From positions 1 to 39,231 of the forward strand of contig CAJUMY010000015.1 of assembly GCA_910587685.1 (NCBI GenBank): 39,231 bases of DNA, written 5' to 3'. Below are positions 16,753 through 26,370 of the stretch, in pieces (position 1 is the stretch's first letter; each line of letters opens with the position of its first letter). The notes beneath the pieces are model-generated. The model was not told the DNA's origin. It did no database searches and saw nothing but the letters and a program-made list of their open reading frames with translations. Source of the DNA: an uncultured Christensenellaceae bacterium. GTDB lineage: Bacteria > Bacillota > Clostridia > Christensenellales > UBA3700. The translations under genes and the position numbers were made by a program.

Positions 16753-17937
16753 ATGAAAAAAGTTATATTAATAAGATACGGAGAATTGTTTCTAAAGGGC
16801 AGAAATAAAAGATTTTTCGAAAGCGCGTTGATAGATAATATCAAGAATTCGCTGCGCGGTCTGAAATTCGGCTTTTTCAAGATGCAGGGCAGATATTTCA
16901 TAAAAGATTTTGACGAAGACAATATTGAAGAGTACATTTTGCGTCTTACAAAGGTATTCGGTATCCATTCCGTCAGTCCCGCCTTTGAAGTATCGAGCGA
17001 TATGGATACGATATTGAAAACGTCGCTTGAAGTCGCTCCGAAAAGAGGTTCTTTCAGAGTCACGGTAAATCGCGCCGATAAGACGATCCCCATGTCGAGC
17101 ACGGATATAAGCCGTGAAATCGGCGGATATATACTTGAAAACCGTCCTGCTCTTACCGTCGATCTTCACACGCCCGACAATACCGTTAATATCGATATAA
17201 GAGAAGGCGGCTACGCTTACGTTTTCTCTAAGCACGTCATGTGCGTAGGCGGTATGCCTGTAGGGACGGCGGGAAAGGGACTTTTATTGCTCTCCGGCGG
17301 TATCGACAGTCCCGTTGCCGGATATAAAATGGCGCAAAGGGGAATGGAGCTTAACGCGATCTATTTCCATAGCGATCGCTTCGTCAGCGAGCAGGCGAAG
17401 CAGAAAGTTATAGATCTTGCGACGATCGTGAGCGGTTATGCAGGGAACATACGTCTGTTCGTCTTGCCGTTTAGCGATATTCAAGAGGCTATCCATAATA
17501 ATTGCAAGGAAGAGTTTATGATAACTATAATGAGGCGCTTTATGATGGAGATCGCTGAAAAAATAGCGATGAAGTCGGGTTGCGGCGCTCTTGTAACGGG
17601 TGAAAGTTTGGGACAGGTTGCGTCGCAAACGATGGAAAGCATATTGGTATCGAACAATGCGGTTGAACTTCTTCCCGTATTCAGACCTCTTATAGGTATG
17701 GACAAGAGCGAGATTATGGATATATCGTTGAAAATAGGAGCTTACGATACGAGTATAAGACCGTACGCCGATTGTTGCACGGCGTTTCTTCCGAAGAATC
17801 CGGTCATAAAGCCTCGCCTTGAAGTAGCGATAGCCGAGCAGATGAAGATAGCTAATAAAGACGAACTTATTGACGAAGCTATCCGTAACGTTGAAGTTAT
17901 AAAAATAGGAAATAGCGGTATCGAGGATCTAATATAA
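16753..17937 (+). CDS. thiI: tRNA 4-thiouridine synthase ThiI
   Basis: 394 residues: an N-terminal ferredoxin-like and THUMP region (about 1-165), then the adenylating PP-loop domain with LLSGGIDSPVAGY (SGGIDS at 181-186). It adenylates U8 of tRNA and receives sulfur from the desulfurase. As in most Bacillota there is no C-terminal rhodanese domain; the Cys pair in YADCCTAFLPKNP is conserved. GAGGTACGGG precedes the ATG. A strong inverted repeat ends the transcription unit. Confidence 0.95.
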   Translation: MKKVILIRYGELFLKGRNKRFFESALIDNIKNSLRGLKFGFFKMQGRYFIKDFDEDNIEEYILRLTKVFGIHSVSPAFEVSSDMDTILKTSLEVAPKRGSFRVTVNRADKTIPMSSTDISREIGGYILENRPALTVDLHTPDNTVNIDIREGGYAYVFSKHVMCVGGMPVGTAGKGLLLLSGGIDSPVAGYKMAQRGMELNAIYFHSDRFVSEQAKQKVIDLATIVSGYAGNIRLFVLPFSDIQEAIHNNCKEEFMITIMRRFMMEIAEKIAMKSGCGALVTGESLGQVASQTMESILVSNNAVELLPVFRPLIGMDKSEIMDISLKIGAYDTSIRPYADCCTAFLPKNPVIKPRLEVAIAEQMKIANKDELIDEAIRNVEVIKIGNSGIEDLI

Positions 17938-17963
17938 CGATCGTTTAATTTGATTTATTGGTA

Positions 17964-18012
17964 TAAAATAGCTCGTTTTTTTTGGAATATTTCTAAGAAA
18001 CGAGCTATTTTA
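17964..18012. terminator. Bidirectional terminator between thiI and the PBP gene
   Basis: A perfect 15-bp inverted repeat (17964-17978 with 17998-18012) with A-rich and T-rich ends on both strands, lying between two convergent genes. Confidence 0.75.
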
Positions 18013-18030
18013 GAATACTTTTATGTCTTA

Positions 18031-20169
18031 TCAGTCAATAATATAGCTTTTTATCGTATTTCCGTTATACCGAATTTCTATTTCGTAGCTATCGAAAAAG
18101 TTAGGTCTCAGACGGGCCGTATATATATCTTCGGAATCGATTATTTCGCTATATAAAGATTTTTCTCCGAAGAAATTGATTTTGTATATTATTATATCGG
18201 TTCCAGAGATTCCTTTTATCGTTATTTCGTCTCCGTTTAATTCGATTTCAACGTCCGATTCGACTGGAAGTTTATCTTGAGGAAGGTATCTCGTATCGAA
18301 AATATCGCGTATTGTATTTTCTCCGCTCGAAAGGAGTATCTTTCCGTTGCTTAAATAGTTTTCCGCGTCAAACGTCTTGTATTCGACGCCTTCGGGCATT
18401 TTGAAGTCGGAAGGATAATGGTCATCATACAGTTGTCCGTATACGTTTCTTGCTATTATAGTGGGTAAAGAGCCTCCCGTTATATTGTTTTCCAACGTTC
18501 CGTACATAGATACAAACAAAGTGTTATCCTCTGTGAAGCTGATATTATACGCGTCGCTGTTCTTATTTTTATCAGCCGGATGACTTACCGTTCCCGTTTT
18601 TGCGGCGACGTCGTACGGTAAAGACGAGAGTTTTTTTGCTGTTCCGCTTTTCGCTACGTTCTTTAGTATATCGGTCATGAGATAGGCGCCGCTTTTTTCC
18701 GCCGCTAACGTCGATTTTTTTTCGTGAGAGTATATTATCCGCCCGTTCTCATCGTATATTGCTCTTATCGCGGTGATGGGAGAGTATTCGCCTTGTTTTG
18801 CAATTACGCGATAGCCGCCGATGAGTTCGGCGGGCGTAAAACCTTTATTTGTTCCGCCTAACGCCAACGAAAGTCCGTTATCGTCAATATCTATGCCGAT
18901 CTTTGACAGGAATCTTTTCGAATTATCTATGCCGAGAGCAGAAAGAACGTCGACAGCGACGATATTCGACGACACTTCAACAGCTTTTCTAATAGAGATA
19001 TTTCCGTAATATACTTCGCCGTAGTTCGACGGCGAATAACAGCCAAAGTCTCTTTTTGAGTCGTCAAAAACGCTCGCGGGAGTTACTATGCCGTTTTCGA
19101 GAGCAGGAAGATATACCGCGAGCGGCTTTATTGTAGAACCGGCTTGTCGTCTTAACGTGAAGATATTGACGGTTTTATCGGAATATATCGCTTTGATCCC
19201 TGCAGTTTCGTTATCCGTAAGGATACAGAGCGCGTTATTATCGTCGAAATTTTTCAAGTCCGATACTATTCCGTTAACGCTGCTTTTCAAATATTGTTGT
19301 TCTTCTTTTTGATAATAGGTCGCTATTTTGTAATTGCTTCTTACGAGGTTCTGTTCGCTTATTCCCAAAATCCTCGACGCCTCGTATAGCGCGTTAGATA
19401 AATATATCTTTGATATATCGGCGTTTTTCATATCCGCGACTACGAGTTCTTTTTTGATATAAGAGTTATATTCGTTTTCGCTTATATAGTTCTCTTCTTT
19501 CATCAATCTTAATATCAGATCGCGTCTTTTTTTAGAATTTTCCGCGTTGATCATCGGCGAATAATTGAGCGGACTCTTTACGACCCCCGCTATCGCCGCG
19601 CATTCGTCGAGAGTGAGTTCATTAAGTTCCTTTCCGAAAAAAGAACGGCAGGCGTCTTTGACCCCGTATATACCGTTGCCGAAATAGATAACGTTGAGGT
19701 ATCTCTCGAGTATTTCTTCTTTCGATAGTTTCCTTTCCAGCATGAGCGCGAGTTTTATTTCTTTGAGTTTCCTGTCGATTGACTTCTCCGACGTCAAGTG
19801 GGTATTTTTTATGAGTTGTTGAGTTATCGTAGACGCGCCTTGCCTTACGCTTCCGTTTTTGACGTTGGCTATCGCCGCGCCGAACATCCTTTTAACGTCG
19901 ATTCCTTTGTGCTTGAAGAATCGCTTATCCTCAACTGCTACGAACGCGTTTATAAGATCGGAAGGTATTTCGTCATACGCGACGTAGCCGCCTTCGGTAA
20001 TGATTCCGTTATCGTTATCGAGAACCGTAAGCGACGGTTTTTGCGATAATTTTTCAAGCTCTAACGTAATATCTTTCGTAACGACGTTAAAATATATAGT
20101 CGCAGCAACAAACAACGAAGTTACGATAAACAGCGTCGTCAACGCTGCCGCCTTAAGAAATTTTTTCAT
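18031..20169 (-). CDS. Class A penicillin-binding protein (glycosyltransferase plus transpeptidase)
   Basis: 712 residues. One N-terminal membrane anchor (about 8-28), a GT51 glycosyltransferase with AFVAVEDKRFFKHKGID (catalytic Glu near 80) and RQGASTITQQLIKN, then a transpeptidase with SxxK (S345-K348, GSTIKP), SxN (SSN at 400-402) and KTG (524-526, AAKTGT). It polymerises and cross-links peptidoglycan outside the membrane. It resembles PBP1A/PonA and lacks a long C-terminal extension. The size fits; the paralogue cannot be assigned. It is convergent with thiI and divergent from miaB. Confidence 0.94.
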   Translation of the reverse strand: MKKFLKAAALTTLFIVTSLFVAATIYFNVVTKDITLELEKLSQKPSLTVLDNDNGIITEGGYVAYDEIPSDLINAFVAVEDKRFFKHKGIDVKRMFGAAIANVKNGSVRQGASTITQQLIKNTHLTSEKSIDRKLKEIKLALMLERKLSKEEILERYLNVIYFGNGIYGVKDACRSFFGKELNELTLDECAAIAGVVKSPLNYSPMINAENSKKRRDLILRLMKEENYISENEYNSYIKKELVVADMKNADISKIYLSNALYEASRILGISEQNLVRSNYKIATYYQKEEQQYLKSSVNGIVSDLKNFDDNNALCILTDNETAGIKAIYSDKTVNIFTLRRQAGSTIKPLAVYLPALENGIVTPASVFDDSKRDFGCYSPSNYGEVYYGNISIRKAVEVSSNIVAVDVLSALGIDNSKRFLSKIGIDIDDNGLSLALGGTNKGFTPAELIGGYRVIAKQGEYSPITAIRAIYDENGRIIYSHEKKSTLAAEKSGAYLMTDILKNVAKSGTAKKLSSLPYDVAAKTGTVSHPADKNKNSDAYNISFTEDNTLFVSMYGTLENNITGGSLPTIIARNVYGQLYDDHYPSDFKMPEGVEYKTFDAENYLSNGKILLSSGENTIRDIFDTRYLPQDKLPVESDVEIELNGDEITIKGISGTDIIIYKINFFGEKSLYSEIIDSEDIYTARLRPNFFDSYEIEIRYNGNTIKSYIID

Positions 20170-20220
20170 ACTTTACCTCTAAGCTATTATTTATATTAAT
20201 ATAAAAATTATTATTTTTTC

Positions 20221-20249
20221 TTGATTGATTTTACTTTTGAATGTATAAT
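20221..20249 (+). promoter_or_regulatory. Sigma-A promoter of the miaB-mutS-mutL-miaA cluster
   Basis: TTGATT (20221-20226), a 17-bp spacer and TATAAT (20244-20249), about 30 bp before the miaB start. Confidence 0.7.
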
Positions 20250-20279
20250 AGTAGTTGATCACATACATCGGAGGCAATT

Positions 20280-21602
20280 TTGCTATACAAAATAGAAACG
20301 TACGGCTGTCAGATGAACGTACACGAATCGGAAAAAATCGCAGGCATACTCGAATATTTAGGCTATAAAGAGACCGACGATATAAAAAACAGCGATATTA
20401 TTGTATTTAATACCTGTTGTATTCGCGATAACGCGGAAAAGAAAGTACTTGGGAACATAGGCGCAGTCAAGAAATTAAAGCGTGAAAAGAAGGAACTTAT
20501 AGTCTGCGTCGTAGGATGTATGACTCAGCAATTCGGAAAAGCCGAGGAGTTAAAAAAGAAGTACCCGTTTATAAATATAATACTCGGGACAAGCAATCTT
20601 TATAGACTTAAGGAACACGTTGAAAGCATTCGAGAAGGCAGAAAAAAGACGATAATAGATATAGAGACGAACGAAAAGCCAAAAGTTATCGAAGGCGAGA
20701 GCATATATCGCACGTCAGGCGCGAACGCTTGGGTAAATATAATGTACGGATGTAATAATTTTTGCACGTACTGTATAGTGCCGTACGTTAGAGGACGCGA
20801 GAGGAGCAGAGCTTTTAACGATATTATTTCGGAAGTTAGGGAGCTTGTCGCTAACGGATATAAGGAGATAACTTTGCTCGGGCAGAACGTGAATTCTTAC
20901 GGACACGACCTTGACGACGAGCGCGCTACGTTTGCGAAGCTCCTTCAAGCAGTCGCCGATATAGACGGCGATTTCAGAATACGTTTTATGACTTCGCATC
21001 CTAAAGATCTTACCGACGACGTGATAGACGTTATTGCAAGAAATGAAAAAATATGCAATAACATCCATCTTCCCATACAGTCCGGCTCGAATAAGATACT
21101 CAGATTAATGAATAGACATTATACTCGCGAGTACTATCTCGATTTGGTAGAGAAAATAAAGAGAAAGATACCGTCGGTAGGAATAACGACCGACATTATG
21201 GTAGGGTTCCCTTACGAAGAGGAAGAAGATTTTAACGATACTCTCGATCTTGTCAAAAAAGCGCGGTATTCCAGCGCGTTCACGTTCATCTATTCGGTAA
21301 GGAGAGGAACAAAGGCGGCGGAAATGCCGCAAGTAGACGAGGACGTCAAAAGCGAAAGAATACAAAAGCTCATAAAAGTTCAAAACGAAATAACGCGCGA
21401 ACTTTCAAGAGAGTACGAAAATAAAATCGAACGAATTCTTGTCGAAGACGTAAATCCAAAAGACGGATCCATGTTGATGGGTCGTACGGATTCGGGAAGA
21501 TTAGTAAATTTTCACGGAGACAAAGCCGAAATAGGTACGTTTGTAAATGTAAAAATCAGCCGTTCGCAATCTGCGACGCTATTCGGAGAGGTAGTAAAGT
21601 AA
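20280..21602 (+). CDS. miaB: tRNA-2-methylthio-N6-isopentenyladenosine synthase MiaB
   Basis: 440 residues, with the three domains of the family. The N-terminal UPF0004 domain carries three cluster cysteines (YGCQMN, NTCCIRD, VVGCMTQ). The radical-SAM core has CNNFCTYCIVPYVRGRERSR, and a TRAM domain is at the end. It methylthiolates the A37 that MiaA has isopentenylated; miaA lies three genes downstream. The TTG start at 20280 is supported by GGAGG at 20270-20274 and the correct N-terminus. mutS starts at the base after the stop codon. Confidence 0.95.
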   Translation: MLYKIETYGCQMNVHESEKIAGILEYLGYKETDDIKNSDIIVFNTCCIRDNAEKKVLGNIGAVKKLKREKKELIVCVVGCMTQQFGKAEELKKKYPFINIILGTSNLYRLKEHVESIREGRKKTIIDIETNEKPKVIEGESIYRTSGANAWVNIMYGCNNFCTYCIVPYVRGRERSRAFNDIISEVRELVANGYKEITLLGQNVNSYGHDLDDERATFAKLLQAVADIDGDFRIRFMTSHPKDLTDDVIDVIARNEKICNNIHLPIQSGSNKILRLMNRHYTREYYLDLVEKIKRKIPSVGITTDIMVGFPYEEEEDFNDTLDLVKKARYSSAFTFIYSVRRGTKAAEMPQVDEDVKSERIQKLIKVQNEITRELSREYENKIERILVEDVNPKDGSMLMGRTDSGRLVNFHGDKAEIGTFVNVKISRSQSATLFGEVVK

Positions 21603-24221
21603 ATGGGAAAGTTATCACCAATGATGAGACATTATATCTCGCTAAAAGAAAAATACAACGACGCTATAATTTTATACCGTCTCGGAGACTTTTACGAGAT
21701 GTTTTTCGACGATGCGAAAAAGGTTTCGTCGCTTTTAGATCTTACGCTTACGGGACGCGACTGCGGACTTGAGGAACGCGCGCCTATGTGCGGAGTGCCG
21801 CACCATGCCGTCGATACTTACGTTGCGAAACTCATTTCGCACGGACTCAAAGTAGCGATATGCGAACAACTCACCACTCCCGACGAATCGAAAGGTATGG
21901 TAGAAAGAGACGTCGTTAGAGTTATCACGCCTGGAACGGTCATGGAAGATACTATACTCGACGAAAGGAAGAACAATTATCTTGCGGCGCTCGCTCTTGA
22001 CAATAACGGCGAAGCGTCGATAAGTTGGGTCGACATATCGACGGGCGAGTTCAATACTATGTGTTTTGGCGAGCAAAATATCGACGAAGTCGAAGATATG
22101 CTTATAACGATCGCTCCCGCCGAGATAATCGCGAACTCAAACGCGAAGGAAAGGTTCTCCGCTCTCTCGAGCATAAAAATCGGCAAATTACCGCCGTTAT
22201 CGCTATACTTTGATTGGGCGTTCGATTTTCACACAGCAAAGAAGAAACTGCTCACGTCTCTAAAGGTCGAGTCTCTCGAGTCGTTTGAACTCGAAGATAA
22301 GAACATATGCATTATTTCGGCAGGAGCTATCCTCGAGTACCTTTCTGACACTCAAAAGCGTTCGCTCGATCACATAAACAGCGTCAAATTCGTCGCCGAC
22401 AACTCTTTCATGTTTCTTGACGGCAATACGAGACGAAATCTTGAACTTACCGAAACGATAAGGGATAAAAAGAGAAAAGGTTCTCTGCTTTGGGTGCTCG
22501 ATAAGACGATGACGAGCATGGGCGCGAGAAATATAAGAAAGTGGGTAGAACAGCCTTTACGCGATGAAAAAAGCATCAACGACAGATCGGGCGCAGTTGA
22601 AGAATTTGTATTGAGCGGCAGATTGAGATCGGAAATATCGGAAACTTTGAAAAATATCAATGACGTAGAGCGTATTTCGAGCAGAATAGCATACGGCAGC
22701 ATATCTCCAAAAGATTGCGTCGCTCTAAAGTCCAGTCTGGCACTTATGCCTGGTATAAAATCGCTCGTTGCGGGTATGAGATCGAACGAGATAAAACGAG
22801 TCGGGTCGAATATCAAGGATCTATCGGCGCTCACGACACTTCTCGACAACGCCATATCTGACGACGTTCCTACGGGACTTAAGGAATTGGGCTTTATCAA
22901 AACAGGGTTTTCGAAAGAACTCGACGAGCTGAGAGAGATTATCGATCACAGTTCGAGCTGGATCCCTGAAATGGAGGCAAGAGAACGCGAGGCTCACGGG
23001 ATAAAGGTAAAAGTATCGTATAACAGGGTATTCGGTTATTATATCGAGGTACCGAAGTCGATGAGCGATAAGGTACCGTACAATTATATAAGAAAACAGA
23101 CTCTTGCCAATGCGGAAAGATACATAACCGAAGAATTAAAGGAACTCGAAGATAAAATTCTCGGCGCCGAAGAAAAAGCGAAAAAACTCGAAAGCAAAAT
23201 TTACGATTTCGTAAAGAGCGAACTTTCCAAAAATCTCAACGACATCAAACTGACGGCAGTCGCGATAGCGGAACTCGATTCGCTTTGTTCGCTCGCTACG
23301 GTAGCAGTTGAAAACAATTACGTGCGACCTAAAATAAACGCGAAGGTAAAAAACCTTATAATAGAAAACGGACGTCATCCCGTTGTTGAAAAATTGCTTT
23401 CCGGTAACGAATTCGTCTCTAACGACACCTATCTCGATACCGAAAAGAATAGAACTATGGTAATTACAGGTCCTAATATGGCGGGTAAAAGTACCTATAT
23501 GAGACAGGTCGCGCTGATAACGCTCATGGCGCATATAGGTTCGTTCGTGCCTGCTTCGAACGCGGAAATTTCTTTGACGGACAGAATATTTACAAGAGTA
23601 GGAGCGAGCGACGACGTAGCGTACGGCCAAAGTACATTTATGGTGGAGATGATAGAGGTTGCTACCATAATACGCAATGCAACGAATAGAAGTTTGCTCA
23701 TTCTTGACGAAATAGGTCGAGGAACGTCCACGTATGACGGGCTCTCTATAGCGTGGGCGGTCATAGAATATATTTCACGCAATATTCAGGCGAAGACGCT
23801 GTTTTCAACGCACTATCACGAACTTACCGAACTTGAAGGTTTGGTCGAAGGTATTAAGAATTACAGAATAACGGTGAACGAATTGAGCGGAAGAATTATC
23901 TTTCTCCACAAGATAGTTCGCGGCGGTACGAATAAGAGTTTCGGTATCGAGGTAGCGTCGCTTGCAGGAATACCCGCCGCCGTAACGGACAGAGCTAAAG
24001 AAATAGCCAGAAGACTTGAAGAAGTGAATCTCGGAAAAGACACGAATTCCATCGTGCTCAGCGCTACTGATTTGACAAAAAAGAATACGGCTCAATTATC
24101 GTTCTTTGAAAACTCGGTAGGAGAGGAGATCATAGCTATGCTAAAGAAGGTCAACGTCGACAATATGTCTCCTATGAACGCGCTGATGCTCGTTGCCGAG
24201 TTGAAGGAAAAAGTAAGGTAA
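21603..24221 (+). CDS. mutS: DNA mismatch repair protein MutS
   Basis: 872 residues, full length. The mismatch-reading motif is in GDFYEMFFDDAKK near residue 30 (Phe-x-Glu). The lever/clamp region spans the middle. The ATPase has Walker A GPNMAGKSTYMRQ, Walker B LLILDEIGRGTSTYDG and FSTHYHEL. The C-terminal part (ENSVGEEIIAMLKKVNVDNMSPMNALMLVAELK) is the dimer/tetramer tail. It recognises mispairs and recruits MutL, encoded 88 bp downstream. Confidence 0.97.
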   Translation: MGKLSPMMRHYISLKEKYNDAIILYRLGDFYEMFFDDAKKVSSLLDLTLTGRDCGLEERAPMCGVPHHAVDTYVAKLISHGLKVAICEQLTTPDESKGMVERDVVRVITPGTVMEDTILDERKNNYLAALALDNNGEASISWVDISTGEFNTMCFGEQNIDEVEDMLITIAPAEIIANSNAKERFSALSSIKIGKLPPLSLYFDWAFDFHTAKKKLLTSLKVESLESFELEDKNICIISAGAILEYLSDTQKRSLDHINSVKFVADNSFMFLDGNTRRNLELTETIRDKKRKGSLLWVLDKTMTSMGARNIRKWVEQPLRDEKSINDRSGAVEEFVLSGRLRSEISETLKNINDVERISSRIAYGSISPKDCVALKSSLALMPGIKSLVAGMRSNEIKRVGSNIKDLSALTTLLDNAISDDVPTGLKELGFIKTGFSKELDELREIIDHSSSWIPEMEAREREAHGIKVKVSYNRVFGYYIEVPKSMSDKVPYNYIRKQTLANAERYITEELKELEDKILGAEEKAKKLESKIYDFVKSELSKNLNDIKLTAVAIAELDSLCSLATVAVENNYVRPKINAKVKNLIIENGRHPVVEKLLSGNEFVSNDTYLDTEKNRTMVITGPNMAGKSTYMRQVALITLMAHIGSFVPASNAEISLTDRIFTRVGASDDVAYGQSTFMVEMIEVATIIRNATNRSLLILDEIGRGTSTYDGLSIAWAVIEYISRNIQAKTLFSTHYHELTELEGLVEGIKNYRITVNELSGRIIFLHKIVRGGTNKSFGIEVASLAGIPAAVTDRAKEIARRLEEVNLGKDTNSIVLSATDLTKKNTAQLSFFENSVGEEIIAMLKKVNVDNMSPMNALMLVAELKEKVR

Positions 24222-24253
24222 ACGAAAAGTCGTTCAAATCGATACAAAAACTC

Positions 24254-24273
24254 TTTCGGTATACATACCGAAA
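24254..24273. repeat. Short palindrome between mutS and mutL
   Basis: TTTCGGTAT and ATACCGAAA are 9-bp arms around two bases in the 88-bp gap. It is not followed by a T run on either strand, so it is more like an operator or a transcript-stability hairpin than a terminator. Confidence 0.5.
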
Positions 24274-24309
24274 TATAAAAGTTAATTAACGAAAAATTCG
24301 GGAGAAAAT

Positions 24310-26370
24310 ATGGCAAAGATAAATATACTTGACAGCTCGATATACAACAGAATATCTGCAGGCGAAGTTGTCGAAAGACCTAGCAGCGTAGTAAAGGAAC
24401 TTGTTGAAAATTCGATAGATGCGGGGGCTAATCTTATTACCGTTTCTATAAAGGAAGGCGGTATAAAGAATATTACGGTCACAGACAACGGTCTCGGTAT
24501 AGATAAGGACAATATAAAGAATGCTTTTTTACCTCACGCGACGTCTAAGGTCTCGTGCATTGACGATCTTGATAAGATTTCCACGTTAGGCTTTAGAGGA
24601 GAAGCGCTCGCTTCGATAGCTTCGGTCGCGCAAGTTACCGTAAAGTCCAAAACTCCCGATAACGACGCAGGAACTGTTCTTTATATTTCCGGCGGAGTAT
24701 ACGGAGATATGAGCGAGTGCGGCATGAACGTCGGAACCGTTATGTCCGTTGATAATTTGTTTTTCAATACGCCGGCCAGAGCGAAATTTCTAAAGAAGCC
24801 AAAGAGCGAAGAGAACGAGATCAGGAGCGTGATGGCGGAATTTATAGTCGCGAATCCAGATATTTCGTTCAAATTCATCGCCGACGGCAAAACGGTATAT
24901 CAAAGTAGCGGGAACGGTCTTGAAGACGCTTTATACGCCGTATATTCTAAGGATATTGTGGATAAGCTCATATTCATGGACGAAGTTTACGGCAACATCA
25001 GAGTATACGGTTACGTCGGCTCGCCGCAACTTGCTAAACCGACGAGAGCGTACCAAACGGTAATAGTCAACGGAAGATTCGTAAACGACAGTACAGTGTC
25101 TGCGGCGGTCGCTAACGCGTACGGAGATACGATGATGAAAAGAACTTTTCCCGTATTCATAATCAATATGGTAGTTCCATTCGAAGAAGTCGATATTAAC
25201 GTCCATCCCAGCAAGACAGAGGTGCGTTTTTGCGACCAAAGACGCATTTTCGTCGCAATATTCAACTGCGTTCGCAATGCGCTGCAAAAGGGGAAAACGG
25301 TTTTTGAGGCGACTTTTTCCAAAATCGAAAAAGCAACTGACTCGAAGACACTAATTGACGAGACGGCTCAAAACGCCGTTAACAAAAACGACGGGAATAA
25401 TACTATCAACGTTACAAATAAACCGCTTGCAGATACCGTAGAAATCACTAAAGAATTTCCGTCGATAGGAAAACCGCAAAGAAATAATTTGAACGCGTCG
25501 GATTCTTTAATTAAAACCGAGTCAAAACCCAAAGTTACATACGATAATGATATTAGCCGCCGTCCTATGGAGCAAAAGGAGAAGGAAAGTATTCCGAGGA
25601 CGTTTGAAGACTATATCAAAAAGGACGATAAAGCGGTCAAGACTTACGATACCTCTGCAATATTCGAGAAGTCTTCAAAGCTGACTGTCAAGGACAGTTA
25701 TTCCGGCGCGTCTACGGCAAAATACAGTAACTCTCAGCAACTAAAGAAACTTGAAACGGGCGATTTGTTCTCGCAGGCTGAAAAACTTCTTATTAAAGAC
25801 TATAAAGTTATAGGACAGATTTTTAACGCGTTTCTCGCTATAGAATATAACGGCGAATTGTTATTGATGGATCAGCACGCTTGTCACGAGCGGCTTCTCT
25901 ACGATAAACTTATCGAAGAGATCGACAATAATAAAGTGACGATACAGCAGCTTTTGTTGCCGTTTATGCTCAAAGTTTCTCCTGACGAAGATAATTTCAT
26001 ACGCGATAATATGGATAGACTTAAAGCTATGGGCTTTGAAATCGAAGAGTTCAGAGATCTCGAATACAGAATTGACGGCGTGCCGTCAATTCTGGCAGGT
26101 ATCGATCTCAACAAGTTTTTCTTTGAACTATTCGGCGAAAAGAATCGCTTCAAAAATATCAAATTTTCGGAGCTCATTAACGACAAGATAGCTCAAACCG
26201 CATGTAAAGCCGCAATAAAGGCAGGTTCTGAACTTAATAAAGAACAGATAGATATGCTGATAGACTTATTTAACGCGCAGGATATCCCGCTTCAATGTCC
26301 GCACGGAAGACCTGCGGTGATCAAAATAACCAGAAAGGATATCGACAAACTCTTCAAGAGAATATTATGA
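24310..26370 (+). CDS. mutL: DNA mismatch repair protein MutL
   Basis: 686 residues. The N-terminal GHKL ATPase has RISAGEVVERPSSVVKELVENSIDAG, TDNGLGI, HATSK and TLGFRGEAL. A low-complexity linker spans about residues 335-480. The C-terminal endonuclease domain has MDQHACHERLLYD, ACKAAIKAG and CPHGRP, the metal site of nicking MutL proteins; the last acidic residue of the DQHA motif is Asp where Glu is usual. It therefore probably nicks DNA, as in bacteria without MutH. GGAGAAAAT precedes the ATG; the stop overlaps miaA. Confidence 0.96.
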   Translation: MAKINILDSSIYNRISAGEVVERPSSVVKELVENSIDAGANLITVSIKEGGIKNITVTDNGLGIDKDNIKNAFLPHATSKVSCIDDLDKISTLGFRGEALASIASVAQVTVKSKTPDNDAGTVLYISGGVYGDMSECGMNVGTVMSVDNLFFNTPARAKFLKKPKSEENEIRSVMAEFIVANPDISFKFIADGKTVYQSSGNGLEDALYAVYSKDIVDKLIFMDEVYGNIRVYGYVGSPQLAKPTRAYQTVIVNGRFVNDSTVSAAVANAYGDTMMKRTFPVFIINMVVPFEEVDINVHPSKTEVRFCDQRRIFVAIFNCVRNALQKGKTVFEATFSKIEKATDSKTLIDETAQNAVNKNDGNNTINVTNKPLADTVEITKEFPSIGKPQRNNLNASDSLIKTESKPKVTYDNDISRRPMEQKEKESIPRTFEDYIKKDDKAVKTYDTSAIFEKSSKLTVKDSYSGASTAKYSNSQQLKKLETGDLFSQAEKLLIKDYKVIGQIFNAFLAIEYNGELLLMDQHACHERLLYDKLIEEIDNNKVTIQQLLLPFMLKVSPDEDNFIRDNMDRLKAMGFEIEEFRDLEYRIDGVPSILAGIDLNKFFFELFGEKNRFKNIKFSELINDKIAQTACKAAIKAGSELNKEQIDMLIDLFNAQDIPLQCPHGRPAVIKITRKDIDKLFKRIL

